Position numbers and translations under genes: made by a program
In this document: one piece after another, positions 48,566-59,300 of the stretch
Numbering within the stretch: position 1 is the first letter of the stretch
How the letters are laid out: each line of letters opens with the position of its first letter
Assembly (NCBI RefSeq): GCF_019578655.1
Contig: NC_063256.1
Span: 18,795,350 to 18,859,349, forward strand
DNA length: 64,000 nt
From: Ricinus communis
Lineage: Eukaryota; Streptophyta; Magnoliopsida; Malpighiales; Euphorbiaceae
Direction of reading: 5' to 3'
Notes under the pieces: generated by a model
Told to the model about the DNA's origin: nothing
What the model saw: the letters and a program-made list of their open reading frames with translations, nothing else
The model's database searches: none

Positions 48566-49378
48566 AAGGCTAAGCCGTAGTAATATAGAGGATGCAAGCG
48601 CTATCCTGAATGATCGGGCATAAAGCGTCAGAGGTGGTTTTTAAGTCCGGCCGTCAAATCCTAGGGCTCAACCTGACAAAGGTGGAAATCATAAACCGAG
48701 TACAAGAGGGGCAAAGGGAATTTCCAAAGGGACTTGAAATGTGTAGAGATCTCGAAAGAACACCAACGGTGAAAGCACTGCTGGGCCGCATCGACACCGA
48801 GAGACGAAAGCTAGAGGAGCGAATAGGATTAAATACCCTAATAGTCCTAGCCGTAAACGATGGATACCGGGCACCGTGCATATGGACCTGCAGTAGTCAG
48901 AGCTAACGCATTAAGTATCTCGCCTGAGGAGTACGCTCGCAAAAATGAAACTCAAAGGAATTGATGGGGCCCGCATGCTGGTGGAGCATGTGGTTTAATT
49001 CGATGCAAATGAAGAACCTTACCGTGGCTTGACATGCCGTGAATCCTCTTGAAAGAAAGGGGTGCCTTCGAACGCGGACACAGTAGTGCATGGTCGTCGC
49101 CGGCTCGTGCCATAAGGTGTTGGTTAAGTCCCAACGAGCGCAACCCTTGTGTTTAGTTGCCAATCGCTGAGTTTGGAACCCTGCTGCATCACGGTGATAT
49201 TCCCGGAGGAAGGTGAGGATGACATCAAGTCATCATGCCCCTTATACCCTAGGCGACACACGTGCTACAATGGTCGGGACAAAGGGTCGTGATCCCGTGA
49301 GGTGAGCTAACTCTAAAACCTCGTCCTTAGTTCGAATTGCAGTCGCGAACTCGCCTCGCATGAAGTCAAATCGCTAGT
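48566..49378 (+). pseudogene. rrn16: Plastid 16S rRNA fragment (nuclear copy)
   Basis: The middle to 3' part of plastid 16S rRNA, from just before TAATATAGAGGATGCAAGCG to AATCGCTAGTA. Landmarks include AGATCTCGAAAGAACACCAA, CCTAGCCGTAAACGATGGAT, GAAACTCAAAGGAATTGATG, GGAGCATGTGGTTTAATTCG, CTTGACATGCCGTGAATCC, GGAGGAAGGTGAGGATGAC and GCGACACACGTGCTACAATG. Numerous small deletions and transitions (for example GATGGGGCCCGCATGCTGG for the usual GACGGGGGCCCGCACAAGC) show it is not functional. Start and end correspond roughly to E. coli 16S positions 515 and 1340. It breaks off at GCTAGT and is fused to rpoB. Confidence 0.95.
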
Positions 49379-49535
49379 ATGCTCTTGGGGTTGGAAATGA
49401 GGGAATGTCTACAATACCCTGGATTGAATTAGATACAATTTGAAGGATTTTATAGGTTCATTGATCGTGGGTTAATGTAAGAACTTTATAAGTTTCCAAA
49501 AACTCAAGATATAGATCAAGAAATTGAATTTCAAT
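49379..49535 (+). pseudogene. rpoB: Plastid rpoB 5' fragment (nuclear copy)
   Basis: Starts at an ATG that overlaps the last bases of the 16S piece and reads, with small indels, GNEGMSTIP, then FEGFYRFID, GL, ELYKFPK and DQEIEFQ, the N-terminus of the plastid RNA polymerase beta subunit. About 50 codons are present, frame-broken. In plastomes rpoB is in the large single-copy region, far from rrn16, so this is a second junction in the mosaic. An AT-rich tail of about 38 bp (49536-49573) of uncertain origin follows before the 1-kb unit resumes. Confidence 0.88.
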
Positions 49536-49573
49536 TCTTCTTTTATTTATTTATATTTAATATTAATTTTATT

Positions 49574-51112
49574 CCCAAATTCCTTCGCCAGATGCATCCC
49601 AAACATCAAAACGGCCGATTCCCCGCTTGTATTATGCGCGGATTAATCAAAACAACATAATTTATCCCTTTCGTGCATGGATTTAGGTCTCATCTCGCTT
49701 GATGATCAATGCCACCAGCCCAAGCTTGTCAACCGCCTTCTCATGATTCTTTACGCTAATCCATGTGCTATAAGGAGTCCTCGCGCTAAGAGGAACAAGG
49801 AATGATGGAGATCCTAATGGTCCAAGTCCTAAATTTGGGCATGCCTAGCTTCTCGCCGCTCCTCCTTCTTCCAAAAGATTCGATCGAGATCATTCGAGAA
49901 TGAAATCAATGCTCGATCAATCGATTTCATTTCATTCGAGAATGATATCAATACTCGACCAACTAATTTAATTTCCTCGATTTGTCCAAGCAATGGATCC
50001 GAGCCTATGCTTGCCGCTTACACGAGCTTTCACTCTGACACTCGTGGCTTATGCTCCCTAAATAGAACCAAACCATTATACTAAACAAAGATTAGAAAGA
50101 GAGTCATAAAAGAAAGGAAAGATATCGCAAGTTCTTTGTTCTTCTCTCGTAAGGCTAGGCATAAGGAGTAAATCAAATTAGTTTAAATACTAGGTAGAAA
50201 AAAAAAACAAAAGAAAGGGAAGGACGCGAACGATAAGTCTATGTTTGCCAAGCCGACTCGTGATTAGCTCCGAAAAGTTCTTGAAATAACCCATAACTTG
50301 ATTTCCCACAAGGTGTAGAACCGAAATAGCATGCTTATTAGCCTCAAATATTCAATTGCATCCCGGTGTTTATGGTGCAAAATCCATCATTACATAAGAA
50401 AAGAAACTATAAGCTAAATATGAATTAATAAATAAAGAAAATGAATAAACTAAAGTCAAATCAAGAACCGTAGAGCGCTTAACTAGGCAACCGTAGTCTT
50501 AGATTCTATGAGCCACCTTAACAAAAACAAAGAGAAATTTGTATGGGCCTACCTAATAACACTCCCACCTAAATTCCTTCATTTTATGCATCACAGACAT
50601 CAAAACGGCCACGCTCCTCGCTTGTATTACACTTGGATTAATCGAAACAACATGATTTCTCCCTTCATGCGTGGATGTATGTCTCATCCTACTCTGATGA
50701 TCAAGCAAAGCATCAACACCACCGACCAAGCTTGTCAACCGCCTTCTCATGATTCCTTACTCTAATCCCTTGTACCATCGTGGAGTCCTCGTGCCTAGAG
50801 GAATAAGGAATGATGGAGATCCCAATGGTCCATGTCCCGAATTTTGACGCTACCGATTCTCGCTGCTCACTCCTTCCTCCAAAAGATCCAAGCGAGATCA
50901 TTTGAAATGATATCAATGCTCGATCAATCGATTTCATTTCATTCAAGAATGATATCAATGCTCGACCAACTAATTTAATTTCCTTGCATTTGTCTAAGCA
51001 ATAGATTTATGCCTATGCTTGCCGCTTACACGCTGCTTTCACCTCACACTCGTGCTTATGATCCCTAAATAGAACCAAACCGTCATACCAAACAAAGATT
51101 ACAAAGAGAGGC
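49574..51112. repeat. 1-kb tandem repeat array, third block
   Basis: The array resumes at CCCAAATTCCTTCGCCAGATG, exactly where the interrupted unit left off at 47156, so no unit sequence was lost. It carries one and a half units of the long variant, with the anchor near 50356. The block ends inside AAAGATTACAAAGAGAGGC, where an LTR-like block is inserted. Open frames at 50508-50765 and 50713-50958 are repeat shadows. Confidence 0.9.
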
Positions 51113-52227
51113 TAGAAGGTCGCCGATCCGTGAGTTAAAGTCATATATCCGCCACGTGTGTCATGCTAAGATTTTTACGGATATCTCCGATGAAATGATT
51201 AATATTTTAATTATTTATTTATTATTTATATATGTTTCATTTTCCTGCATTATTAATTTTGTGTTGACTCCTGGATGGACGACAGAGAACATGCCACCCG
51301 ATGGGTGGCATTAGACTGCATACGCACTAAAGATGAATCAAAGATGTAAAATAAGGGTAAGGGTTTGTAAATTTTAAAAGGTAATTTAAGACTTGCCCTA
51401 GTCGTAGCATTGCACTGGGCTAAGTAGAGTGAGTTTGCCGAGTAAAGGTCCTTGGTCGAGTATCGCTCTCCGGGAGCCAGCTTATTTGGTAACCTAAGTG
51501 ACCATAATCGGACTTAAGGATCCTAGTCGAGCTTCGCCTATGCTCAGCCTTATTGGAGTAAGAGAGCCAAAAGGCTAAGACCGGTAGTGATAATTAAGTG
51601 ACCGGACCGGAGTTAAGGACCTCGGTCGAGCTTCTCGCTTCCCAGCGCTCATAGAATGAGAGTCGAGATGTTAGTGTTGGGTTTAAGGTTTTACCGAGGT
51701 CATCCGTCATCGTGGTATGAAATAAAATTTTATTTTATTTTATTTCTGCGTAAGCATAGCATGACATGTATTTTTATTTTTAATTAAGTAAATATTTTAC
51801 TGAAGTGTTTATATTCATTTTTAGGATATATGATTTTAACTCACTCTCTAGACCCATACCTTAATTTCAATGTTTTCGTGTGATTGTTAATCTTCCCAAG
51901 TTTTTATCTAGTAGCCCGACTCCTTCATCACTCAGTTGATGTAATTGATTTTGGTATGTTTGGCTTATGAAATTTTAGATTCTCCATAGTAGAAATTTTG
52001 GACTTATCAGCTTGTAATTTTATATAAGTTCAAGTCTCGCCTAACTATGTCGGGTGCATCAATTTAATTTATACTACCCACTGATTTAAGATTAATTATG
52101 GAAATAGTGCTTTGGAATGAGTTCGATTTTAATTTAATTGAGTTAGTGAATAGTCAGCTTATTACGGATTTCCTTAAGCTCTACCTATTCTCTGAAGGCC
52201 GGCCACGCGGCCTAGAGATCGGGTAGT
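51113..52227. mobile_element. Solo-LTR-like block in the 1-kb array
   Basis: About 1.1 kb of unrelated sequence begins near AGAAGGTCGCCGATCCGTGAG and ends CCTAGAGATCGGGTAGTGACA, which resembles the 3' end of plant gypsy LTRs of the TGTCACG...GTGACA type. Its left terminus is degraded and about 30 bp of the host unit are missing, so no target duplication can be read. Three loosely repeated modules built on GGTCGAG(C/T)(T/A)TCGC and TTAAGGA(C/T)C lie at 51440-51650. There is no coding potential. Confidence 0.6.
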
Positions 52228-53416
52228 GACATTTGTTCTTTCCGCTCAATTGAGGTAAGGATCAAATCAAATTGATTTGGACACTAGGGTAGAAAAAGAA
52301 CACAAAACAAAGGAAGGAAGCAAGCGATTAGTCTATTTTTCCCAAGGGGGAGTCATGGTTAGCTCGCAAAGTTCTCGAAAGAACCCGTGAACTTGATTTC
52401 CCATAAGGTAGAAAGTGAAATAGTATGCTCATTAGCCTCAAGTATTCGAATTGCATACGGTTTTTATAGCGCGAAATCCCTCATTCCATAAGAAAAGAAA
52501 CTAGAAGCTAAATATGAATTAATAAATAAAGAAAGATGAATAAACTAAAGTCAAATCAAGTACTAGAGAGGAGTTCACCGGGTCAACCGTAGTCCTAGAT
52601 TCTATGAGCCAGCCCTAACAAAAATAAGGAGAAACTTGTGTGGGCCTACCTAATAACACCCGGACCCAAATTACTTCTTTGTATGCATCCCGTGACATCA
52701 AAACAACAAGTGCTCCTACTTGTATTACGCTAAGATTAATATAAAAGAAACATGATTTCTCCTTTAGCGTGTCGATTTACGCTTCGTCCCGCTTGATGAT
52801 CAAGCAAAGTATCAATGCCGCTTCGCCAAGCTTGTCAACCGTGATTCTCATGATTCCTTACGCTAATCCTTATGCCATCAAGAGTTCTCATGCCGAGAAG
52901 AATAAGGAATGATGGAGATCCCAATGGTCCAAGCCATGAATTTGGATGTGCCTCGATTCTCGTTGTTCACTCCTTCCTCCAAAAGATTCAACCGAGATCA
53001 TTCGAGAATGATATCAATGCTCGATCAACTGATTTCATTTCATCTCGAGAATGATATCAATACTCAATCAACTAATTTAATTTTCTTGCATTTGTCCAAG
53101 CAATAGACCTCGTGCCTAAGCATGCCGCTTTGCTTGCACGCGGCTTTCACCGACACTCGTGGCTTATGCTCCCCAAATAGAATAAAACCATCATACTAAG
53201 CAAAGATTAGAAAGAGAGGCACAAAAGAAAGGAAAGAAATCGTAAGTTCTTTATTCTTCTCCGTATCTAGTTGGGACTAAGGATCAAATCAAATTGATTT
53301 AGACACTTTGGTAGACAAAGAACATAAAAGAGATGAAGGGCACAAGCAATAAGTATATGTTTTTATTTCCCACAAAGTAGAAAACTGAAATAGTATGCTC
53401 ATTAGCCTCAAATATT
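52228..53416. repeat. 1-kb tandem repeat array, fourth block
   Basis: A little over one unit: it resumes near TTTGTTCTTTCCGCTCA, passes the anchor near 52451, and continues to ATTAGCCTCAAATATT at 53416, where gypsy LTR sequence starts. It includes both a long-variant (about 52330-52410) and a short-variant (about 53355) unit end. No gene is seen. Confidence 0.9.
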
Positions 53417-53599
53417 GCTTGTATCTTATAGGATTAGAATTCCTAGCTGAGTTAGGACTCCTTATTGGATTAGAATTCCTTGAGCTAGTAGGATTTGCAT
53501 CGCCAAGACTCCCTTGTCGGAGTAGGATTTGTTGTGCTAGTTTAGTTCGTATCGCTCCCCTTTGTTCTGAAAAAGATTTGTCCCTAAATCTTACCCGAA
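53417..53599 (-). mobile_element. Gypsy LTR end with adjoining polypurine tract, fragment
   Basis: GGATTAGAATTCCT through CTAGTTTAGTTCGTAT matches the right end of the element B LTR. It is followed by CGCTCCCCTTTGTTCTGA and AAAGATTTGTCCCTAAATC, the counterpart of the polypurine-tract and pol-end segment at 54116-54160. At about 53600 it jumps into LTR interior sequence, so this is a deletion chimera of two element copies or of one element's two ends. Confidence 0.7.
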
Positions 53600-54115
53600 T
53601 AACCTTCCTAACTACAAAGAGATAACTTAAACAAAGTCCTAATTAGGTTAAAATACATGTGTGGTTGCAAAATAAGGCATAAAACCCTAATTTACATAAG
53701 TCATATAGATGGGCCTCATAACATAAGCCAAGTTAGGTCCAAAGTCTTCATATATGCTCCAATTCAGCCTTCTTTGGTCTTTTTTAATCCCAATTATATT
53801 CATTCAAGCCCAATAAACTGAATTAAATTATCGAGCCTTGAACTTAAATCCAATTCTTCAAGCCTTGATGTGTCTTTAGCCTAAATGTCTCGGGTAAGCT
53901 CATTGACTTGCAAGTTGAATCGAACTATGACTCTTAGTTGAATTAGGATTCCTTTGTTGCTTGAACTCCTAATATCATCGGGGACTCCGTAGGATTAGGA
54001 TTCCTACTCGAGTCAGGGACTCCTTATTGGATTAGAATTCCTTGAGCTAGTAGGATTTGCATTATCAAGACTCCTTGTTGGAGTAGGATTCGTTATCCTA
54101 GTTTGGTTCAGATCA
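53600..54115 (-). mobile_element. Reduced gypsy element B: 3' LTR (partial)
   Basis: From AACCTTCCTAACTACAAAG to GTTTGGTTCAGATCA this parallels 55797-56312, the right 516 bp or so of the element's other LTR. The first roughly 410 bp of the LTR are missing. On the minus strand the LTR begins TGATCTGAACC, directly after the polypurine tract. Confidence 0.8.
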
Positions 54116-54131
54116 TGCCCCCTTTCTCTTT
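54116..54131 (-). other. Element B polypurine tract
   Basis: On the minus strand AAAGAGAAAGGGGGCA lies directly upstream of the LTR start TGATCTG. It serves as the plus-strand primer in LTR retroelements. The upstream sequence GGATGAATCTTTTC is the typical pol end next to it. Confidence 0.8.
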
Positions 54132-54590
54132 GAAAAGATTCATCCCTCAAATCTTACCCGATTGTTATGAAGAAAGCAAACATATAATCTCCAAGAATAA
54201 TACTAACTCATTATCAACCCATGATCTTCACAAAAGTTGTTAGAGAAACTATAGAACAAATAAAACTTTCAATGCCAATAAAATCAACATGTTCAATTGG
54301 CTCAATGGCATCAAGCAAAACATCTTCATTCTTCACCGAAATTTCAACTTTTGCTTCATCTTCAACAATGATCTCTTCATCTTGGATTTCGCCTCAAAAG
54401 TTGCAAATCCTTTTCACCATCTTCACTCATCATGCCTTTAGTATCTTCATTGACTTCAAAGAGAGCACTGTAACTCCTCTACATCATCAATCTTTTATTT
54501 TCACTCTTTAAAGCACTCTTTTATTTTCCATCTCTTTCTTTCGAGCCTCTACTCTCATTCTTTCCATTTTATATTGGTTCTTCGTGACAC
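54132..54590 (-). mobile_element. Element B internal region between protease and polypurine tract
   Basis: On the minus strand the protease frame ends in TGA at about 54596. Out-of-frame remnants follow (a Lys/Glu-rich stretch resembling the linker usual after this protease type), then acidic or serine-rich low-complexity sequence and the pol-end phrase. RT, RNase H and integrase are absent. The plus-strand frame at 54221-54511 is antisense to this and not a gene. Confidence 0.6.
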
Positions 54591-54595
54591 TTCTT

Positions 54596-54990
54596 TCACG
54601 AAAGTGGTGTAAGTGTGACTTTTCTCCCATCCTCTACAAAAGAATACCTATTAAGGAACCCATCATGGACAGCCCTTCTATCAAATTGCCATGGCCTACC
54701 AAGCATGATATGGCTAGTATGCATTGGTACTACATCACATAATGCTTCATCCTGAATACCTCCCAATAAAGTTGAAAGCCACAATAATTGTTTATTCACT
54801 TTTATCTCACCATAGCCGCTTAACCATAATAACTTATAAGGTTTTGGATATGGAATGAGATTTAATCCCAATCTTTCTACCATTAAAGTGCTAGCAACGC
54901 TTGTACAATTACCACTATCAATAATGACATGGCATGTCTTACCTTGTACATGACATCTTGTGTAAAACAGTTGTCCCTTTGCTACTCATG
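54596..54990 (-). pseudogene. Gypsy aspartic protease domain (element B)
   Basis: The minus-strand translation contains KGQLFYTRCHVQGKTCHVII, then the catalytic DSG, NCTSVASTLMVERLGL, and downstream DEALCDVVPMHTSHIMLGRP and WQFDRRAVHDGFLNRYSF. This is the aspartic-protease region of a plant Ty3/gypsy subfamily recognisable by CDVVPMH...LGRPWQ(F/Y)DR. The open part from the first Met is 54596-54883, and the homology extends in frame to about 54990. Catalytic DSG is intact. No gag precedes it and no RT follows, so the element cannot be autonomous. The frame ends in TGA just after the domain. Confidence 0.92.
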
Positions 54991-55370
54991 GCAATCATCC
55001 TTTCTGATAATACATCCCATACACACAACCCAAAAACAAATCAGAATTTAAATGACACGACAAGTAGAAGACAAAACTAGACTTAATGAACAAGATTAAG
55101 CCTAAACACAATAAAACATATAAGAACGAGATGTAATGAAGAATTACTATATTAATAAATGAATAAATGAAAAGGACAGAATAAAATCACTAAAATGAAT
55201 ATTATTTATTCTCTTTTTTTAAAACAAATATGATTTGATAGAAAACAGATTCAAAATTAAAGACAAACAAAGAACAATAGTAAGAACCGAATTAAAAGAA
55301 AGAACAAAGAAACACAAGGAATCGAATTGACTAATGAAAATATGAAGGATAAACCCGACATAGAGCCAAA
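54991..55370 (-). mobile_element. Element B leader region
   Basis: AT-rich sequence lies between the primer site and the protease homology on the minus strand. It has runs such as TTTAAAAAAAGAGAATAA and no recognisable gag motif. Its position corresponds to the 5' leader fused, after deletion of gag, to the protease. Confidence 0.55.
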
Positions 55371-55382
55371 GCTCTTATACCA
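55371..55382 (-). other. Element B primer-binding site, initiator-Met tRNA type
   Basis: On the minus strand TGGTATAAGAGC is one base from TGGTATCAGAGC, the standard site complementary to initiator-Met tRNA. It is separated by TT from the LTR end CCATATCA. It fixes orientation and the LTR edge. Confidence 0.85.
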
Positions 55383-55384
55383 AA

Positions 55385-56312
55385 TGATATGGAACCTCCA
55401 CTTAATAAGCTTCGAGAACCCCTTTGAATTGTGGACCCCAACACATTAATATGAAAACCCCAAGAACCAATCTCGATTCACCACTAAGAAAGGTTAGAAG
55501 ATAGATTTCTTAGAAAGATAATCAAGAATTAGAACCTAAGGAAAACTAAGTCCCTTAAACCCCAATCCTAAGTACGCCTACAAGGATAGATCAACTCCTT
55601 GATAAGTAAGTTTTGCATTCAAACAAGAACACAAGATACAAGTAATTTTGTCTTGAAAGGAAGTAAAACTTTAATTTATCATAATCCCGCCAAAGATATA
55701 TGAATTTTACATGTTTTAAAGATATATCCAAATTCTTAGTAAGAATATAACTCTTACTTAACTAATAAGAATATACATCTACTCTAGGATAAAGATAACC
55801 TTCCTAACTATAAGAGATAACTTAAACAAAGTCCTAATTAGGTTCAAATACATGCGGCCGCCCCCAAAATAAGCCATAAACCCTTGATTTACATAAGTCA
55901 TATAGATGGGCCTCATAACATAAGCTAAGTTAAGCCCAAAGTCTTCATATGCTCTAATTCAAATTTCTTTGGTCTTTTTAAGCCCAATTAAATTCATTCA
56001 AGCTCAATAAACTGAATTGAATTAATGAACCTTGAACTTAAATCCAATTATTCAAGCCTTGATGTGTCCTTAGCCCAAATGTCTTGGATAAGCTCATTGA
56101 CTTGCAAGTTGAATCGAACTATGACGCTTAGTTGAATTAGGATTCCTTCGTTGCTTGAACTCCTAATATCATCGTGGACTCCGCGTGTGATTAGGATTCC
56201 TACTCGAGTCGTGGACTCCTTATTAGATTAAAATTCCTTGAGCTAGGAGGATCCGCATCATCAAGACTCCTTGTTGGTGTATGATTCGTTATGCTAGTTT
56301 GGCTCGTGATAA
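55385..56312 (-). mobile_element. Reduced gypsy element B: 5' LTR (full length)
   Basis: About 928 bp from TGATATGG to TTGGCTCGTGATAA; minus-strand sense. It contains GGATTCCT/GGACTCC-type short repeats at 56140-56300. The right part duplicates 53600-54115 and the last 220 bp duplicate 39154-39376. The right edge adjoins TTGCATGCGC of a 1-kb unit. Confidence 0.82.
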
Positions 56313-59300
56313 TCTGCTTTGCATGCGCTTTACTACAAACTGGCCATTCCGTAAGAAAAGAAACTAGAAAGTAAATACGAATTAATAAATAAAGAAAGAT
56401 GAATAAACTAAAGCCAAATCAAGAACCAAGGAGGAGTTGACCGGGTCAACCATAGTTCTAGATTCTATGAGCAAGCTTAACAAAACAAGGAGAAATTCGT
56501 GTGGGCCTATCTAATAACACTTCGACCCAAATTACTTCATCAGATGCATCCCGGAGCATCAAAACGGCCACGCTCCCCGCTTGTATTACGCCTCGATTAA
56601 TAAAAAACAACCTGATTTCTCCCTTTCGCGCATGGATTTACATTTCATCCCGCTTAATGATAAAGCAACGCATCAACGCCACCGACCAAGCTTGTCAACT
56701 GCCTTCTCATGATTCCTTACACTAATCTTTGTTCCATCGTGAGTCCTCGTGTCGTAGAGAAACAAGGAATGATGGAGATCCCAATGGTCCAAGTCTTGAA
56801 TTTTGGTGTCATTTGATTCTCGTCGTTCACTCCTTCCTCCAAAAGAATCGACTTAGATTATTCGAGAATGATATCAACGCTTGATCAACTGATTTCATTT
56901 CATTCGAGAATGATATCAATACGCGATCAACTAATTTAATTTCCTTGCATTTGTCCAATCAATGGATCTGTGCCTATGCTTGCCGCTTACACGCTTTCAC
57001 TCGGGGAACTTGTGCTTATGCTCCCAAATAGAACCAAACCATCATACTAAACGGTAAGATTAGAAAGAGAGGCACGAAAGAAAGGAAAGAAATTGCAAGT
57101 TCTTTATTCTTCGCATTTATCGGGCGTAAGGATCAAATCGAATTAATTTAGACACTAGGGTAGACAAAGAACACAAAAGAAAAAGGCGAGCGATAAGTCT
57201 ATGTTTTTATCTCCCACAAGGTAGAAACCGAAATAGTATGCTCATTAGCCTAGAATATTCGGTTGCATGTGGTTTTTATGGTGCCAAATCCCTCATTCCA
57301 TAAGAAAAAGAACCTAGAAGATAAATACAAATTAATAAAGAAAGAAAGATGAATAAACTAAAGTCAAATCAAGAATCTAGAGAGGAGTTGACTAGTCAAC
57401 CGTAGTCCTAGATTCTATGGGCCGTACTTTAATGAAAATAAGGAGAAATTCGTGTAGGCCTACCTAATAACATTCCAACCCAAATTACTTCATTGTATTG
57501 CATCCCGGACATTAAAATGGTCGCGTTCTCGCTTGTATTATGCTTGGATTAATCGAAAACAACAAGATTTCTCCCTCTCGCTACCGGATTTTTATCTCAT
57601 CCCGCTTGATGATCAAGCAAAGAATCAAAGCCACCGTGCAAGCTTGTCAACCGCCTTTTCATGATTCTTTACGCTAATCCTTGTGCTATAAGGAGTCCTC
57701 GCGTCGTAGAGGAACAAGGAATGATGGAAATCCCAATGATCCAAGTCTTGAATTTGAGCGTGCCTCGCATTCTCGCCATTCCCTCCTTGCCCAATAGGTC
57801 TCGACCGAGATCATTCGAGAATGATATCAATGCTCGATTGAATGATTTCATTTCATTCTAGAATGATATCAATACTTGATCAACTAATTTAATTTCCTTG
57901 CATTTGTCCCAAAGAATGGATCCGTGCTTATGCTTGCCGCCACACGCTTTCACCGACACTCGCGGCTTATGCTCCCCAAATATGACCAAACCATCATACT
58001 AAACAAAGATTAGAAAGAGACGCATAAAAGAATGAACAAAATGAGAACATAGTACGATTTCGGATACGATAAGGAAAGAAATTGCAAGTTCTTTGTTCTT
58101 CTCCTGTGACGGTCATGTAAGGATCAAATCAATTTGATTTAAACACTAGGGTAGACAAAGAACACAAAAGAAAGGAAGGACGCGAGTAATAAGTCTATGT
58201 TTTTTATTTCCCACAAGGTAAAAAACTGAAATAGTATGGTTATTAGCCTCAAATATTCAGCTCCATGCGGTTTTTATTATGCGAAAGCCCTTATCCGATA
58301 AGAAAAAGAAACTAGAAGCTAAATACGAATTAATAAATAAAGAAATATGAATAAACTAAATTTAAATCAAGAACGTAGAGAGGAGTTGACTAGTCAACCA
58401 TAGTCCTAGATTCTATGAGCCGCCTTAACAAAAACAAAGAGAAATTTGTGGCCTACCTAATAACACTCCAACCCAAATTACTTCATCAGAGCGCGCCCCA
58501 GACATGAAAACGCATCGCTGCCCCTGCATGTATTACACTTGGATTAATCGAAAACAACATGATTTCTCCCTTTCGTGCATGGATTTACACCTCGTCCCGC
58601 TTGAGGATCAAGCAAAGCATCAACGCCACCGGCTAAGCTTGTCAACCGCCTTCTCATGATTCTTTACGCTAATCCTTGTGCCATTAGGAGTCCTCGCGTC
58701 GTAGAGGAACAAGGAATGATGAAGATCCCAATGGCCTAAGTCTTAGATGCAAGTGTTCTCGATTCTCATCGTCCCTCCTTTCTCCAAAAGATTTGACCGA
58801 GATCATTCGAGATTGATATAAATGCTTGACCAATCGATTTCATTTCATTCGAGAATGATATCAATACCGATCAACTAATTTAATTTCCTTGTATTTGTCC
58901 AAGCAATGAATATGTGCGCCTACTTGCCGCTTGCATGCACTTTCACCTCGATACTCGTGTTTATGCTCTCCAAATAGAACCAAACCATCATATTAAACAA
59001 AGATTAGAAAGAGCGCACAAAAGAAACAAAATGTAATCGTAATATAGGTACGATTTCAAGAATGATATCAATGCTCGACCAACTGATTTCATTTTATTCG
59101 AGAATGATACAAATACTCTATCAACTAATTTAATTTTTTTGCAATTCTCCAAGCAATGGATCTGTGCCTGTTATGCTTACCGCTTACTTGCTTTCACGCA
59201 ACATTCATGCTTATGCTCACCAAATAAAACCAACCCAACATACTAAACAAAGATTAGAAAGAGAGGCATAAAAGAAAGGAAAGAAATCGTAAGTTCTTTA

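Noticed and set aside
48610..48906. 98-codon plus-strand frame and minus-strand frames across 48654-49163 as proteins
   Set aside because: They lie wholly inside plastid 16S rRNA homology.
54221..54511. 96-codon plus-strand frame
   Set aside because: It is antisense to the pol-end region of gypsy element B, low complexity, with no family resemblance.
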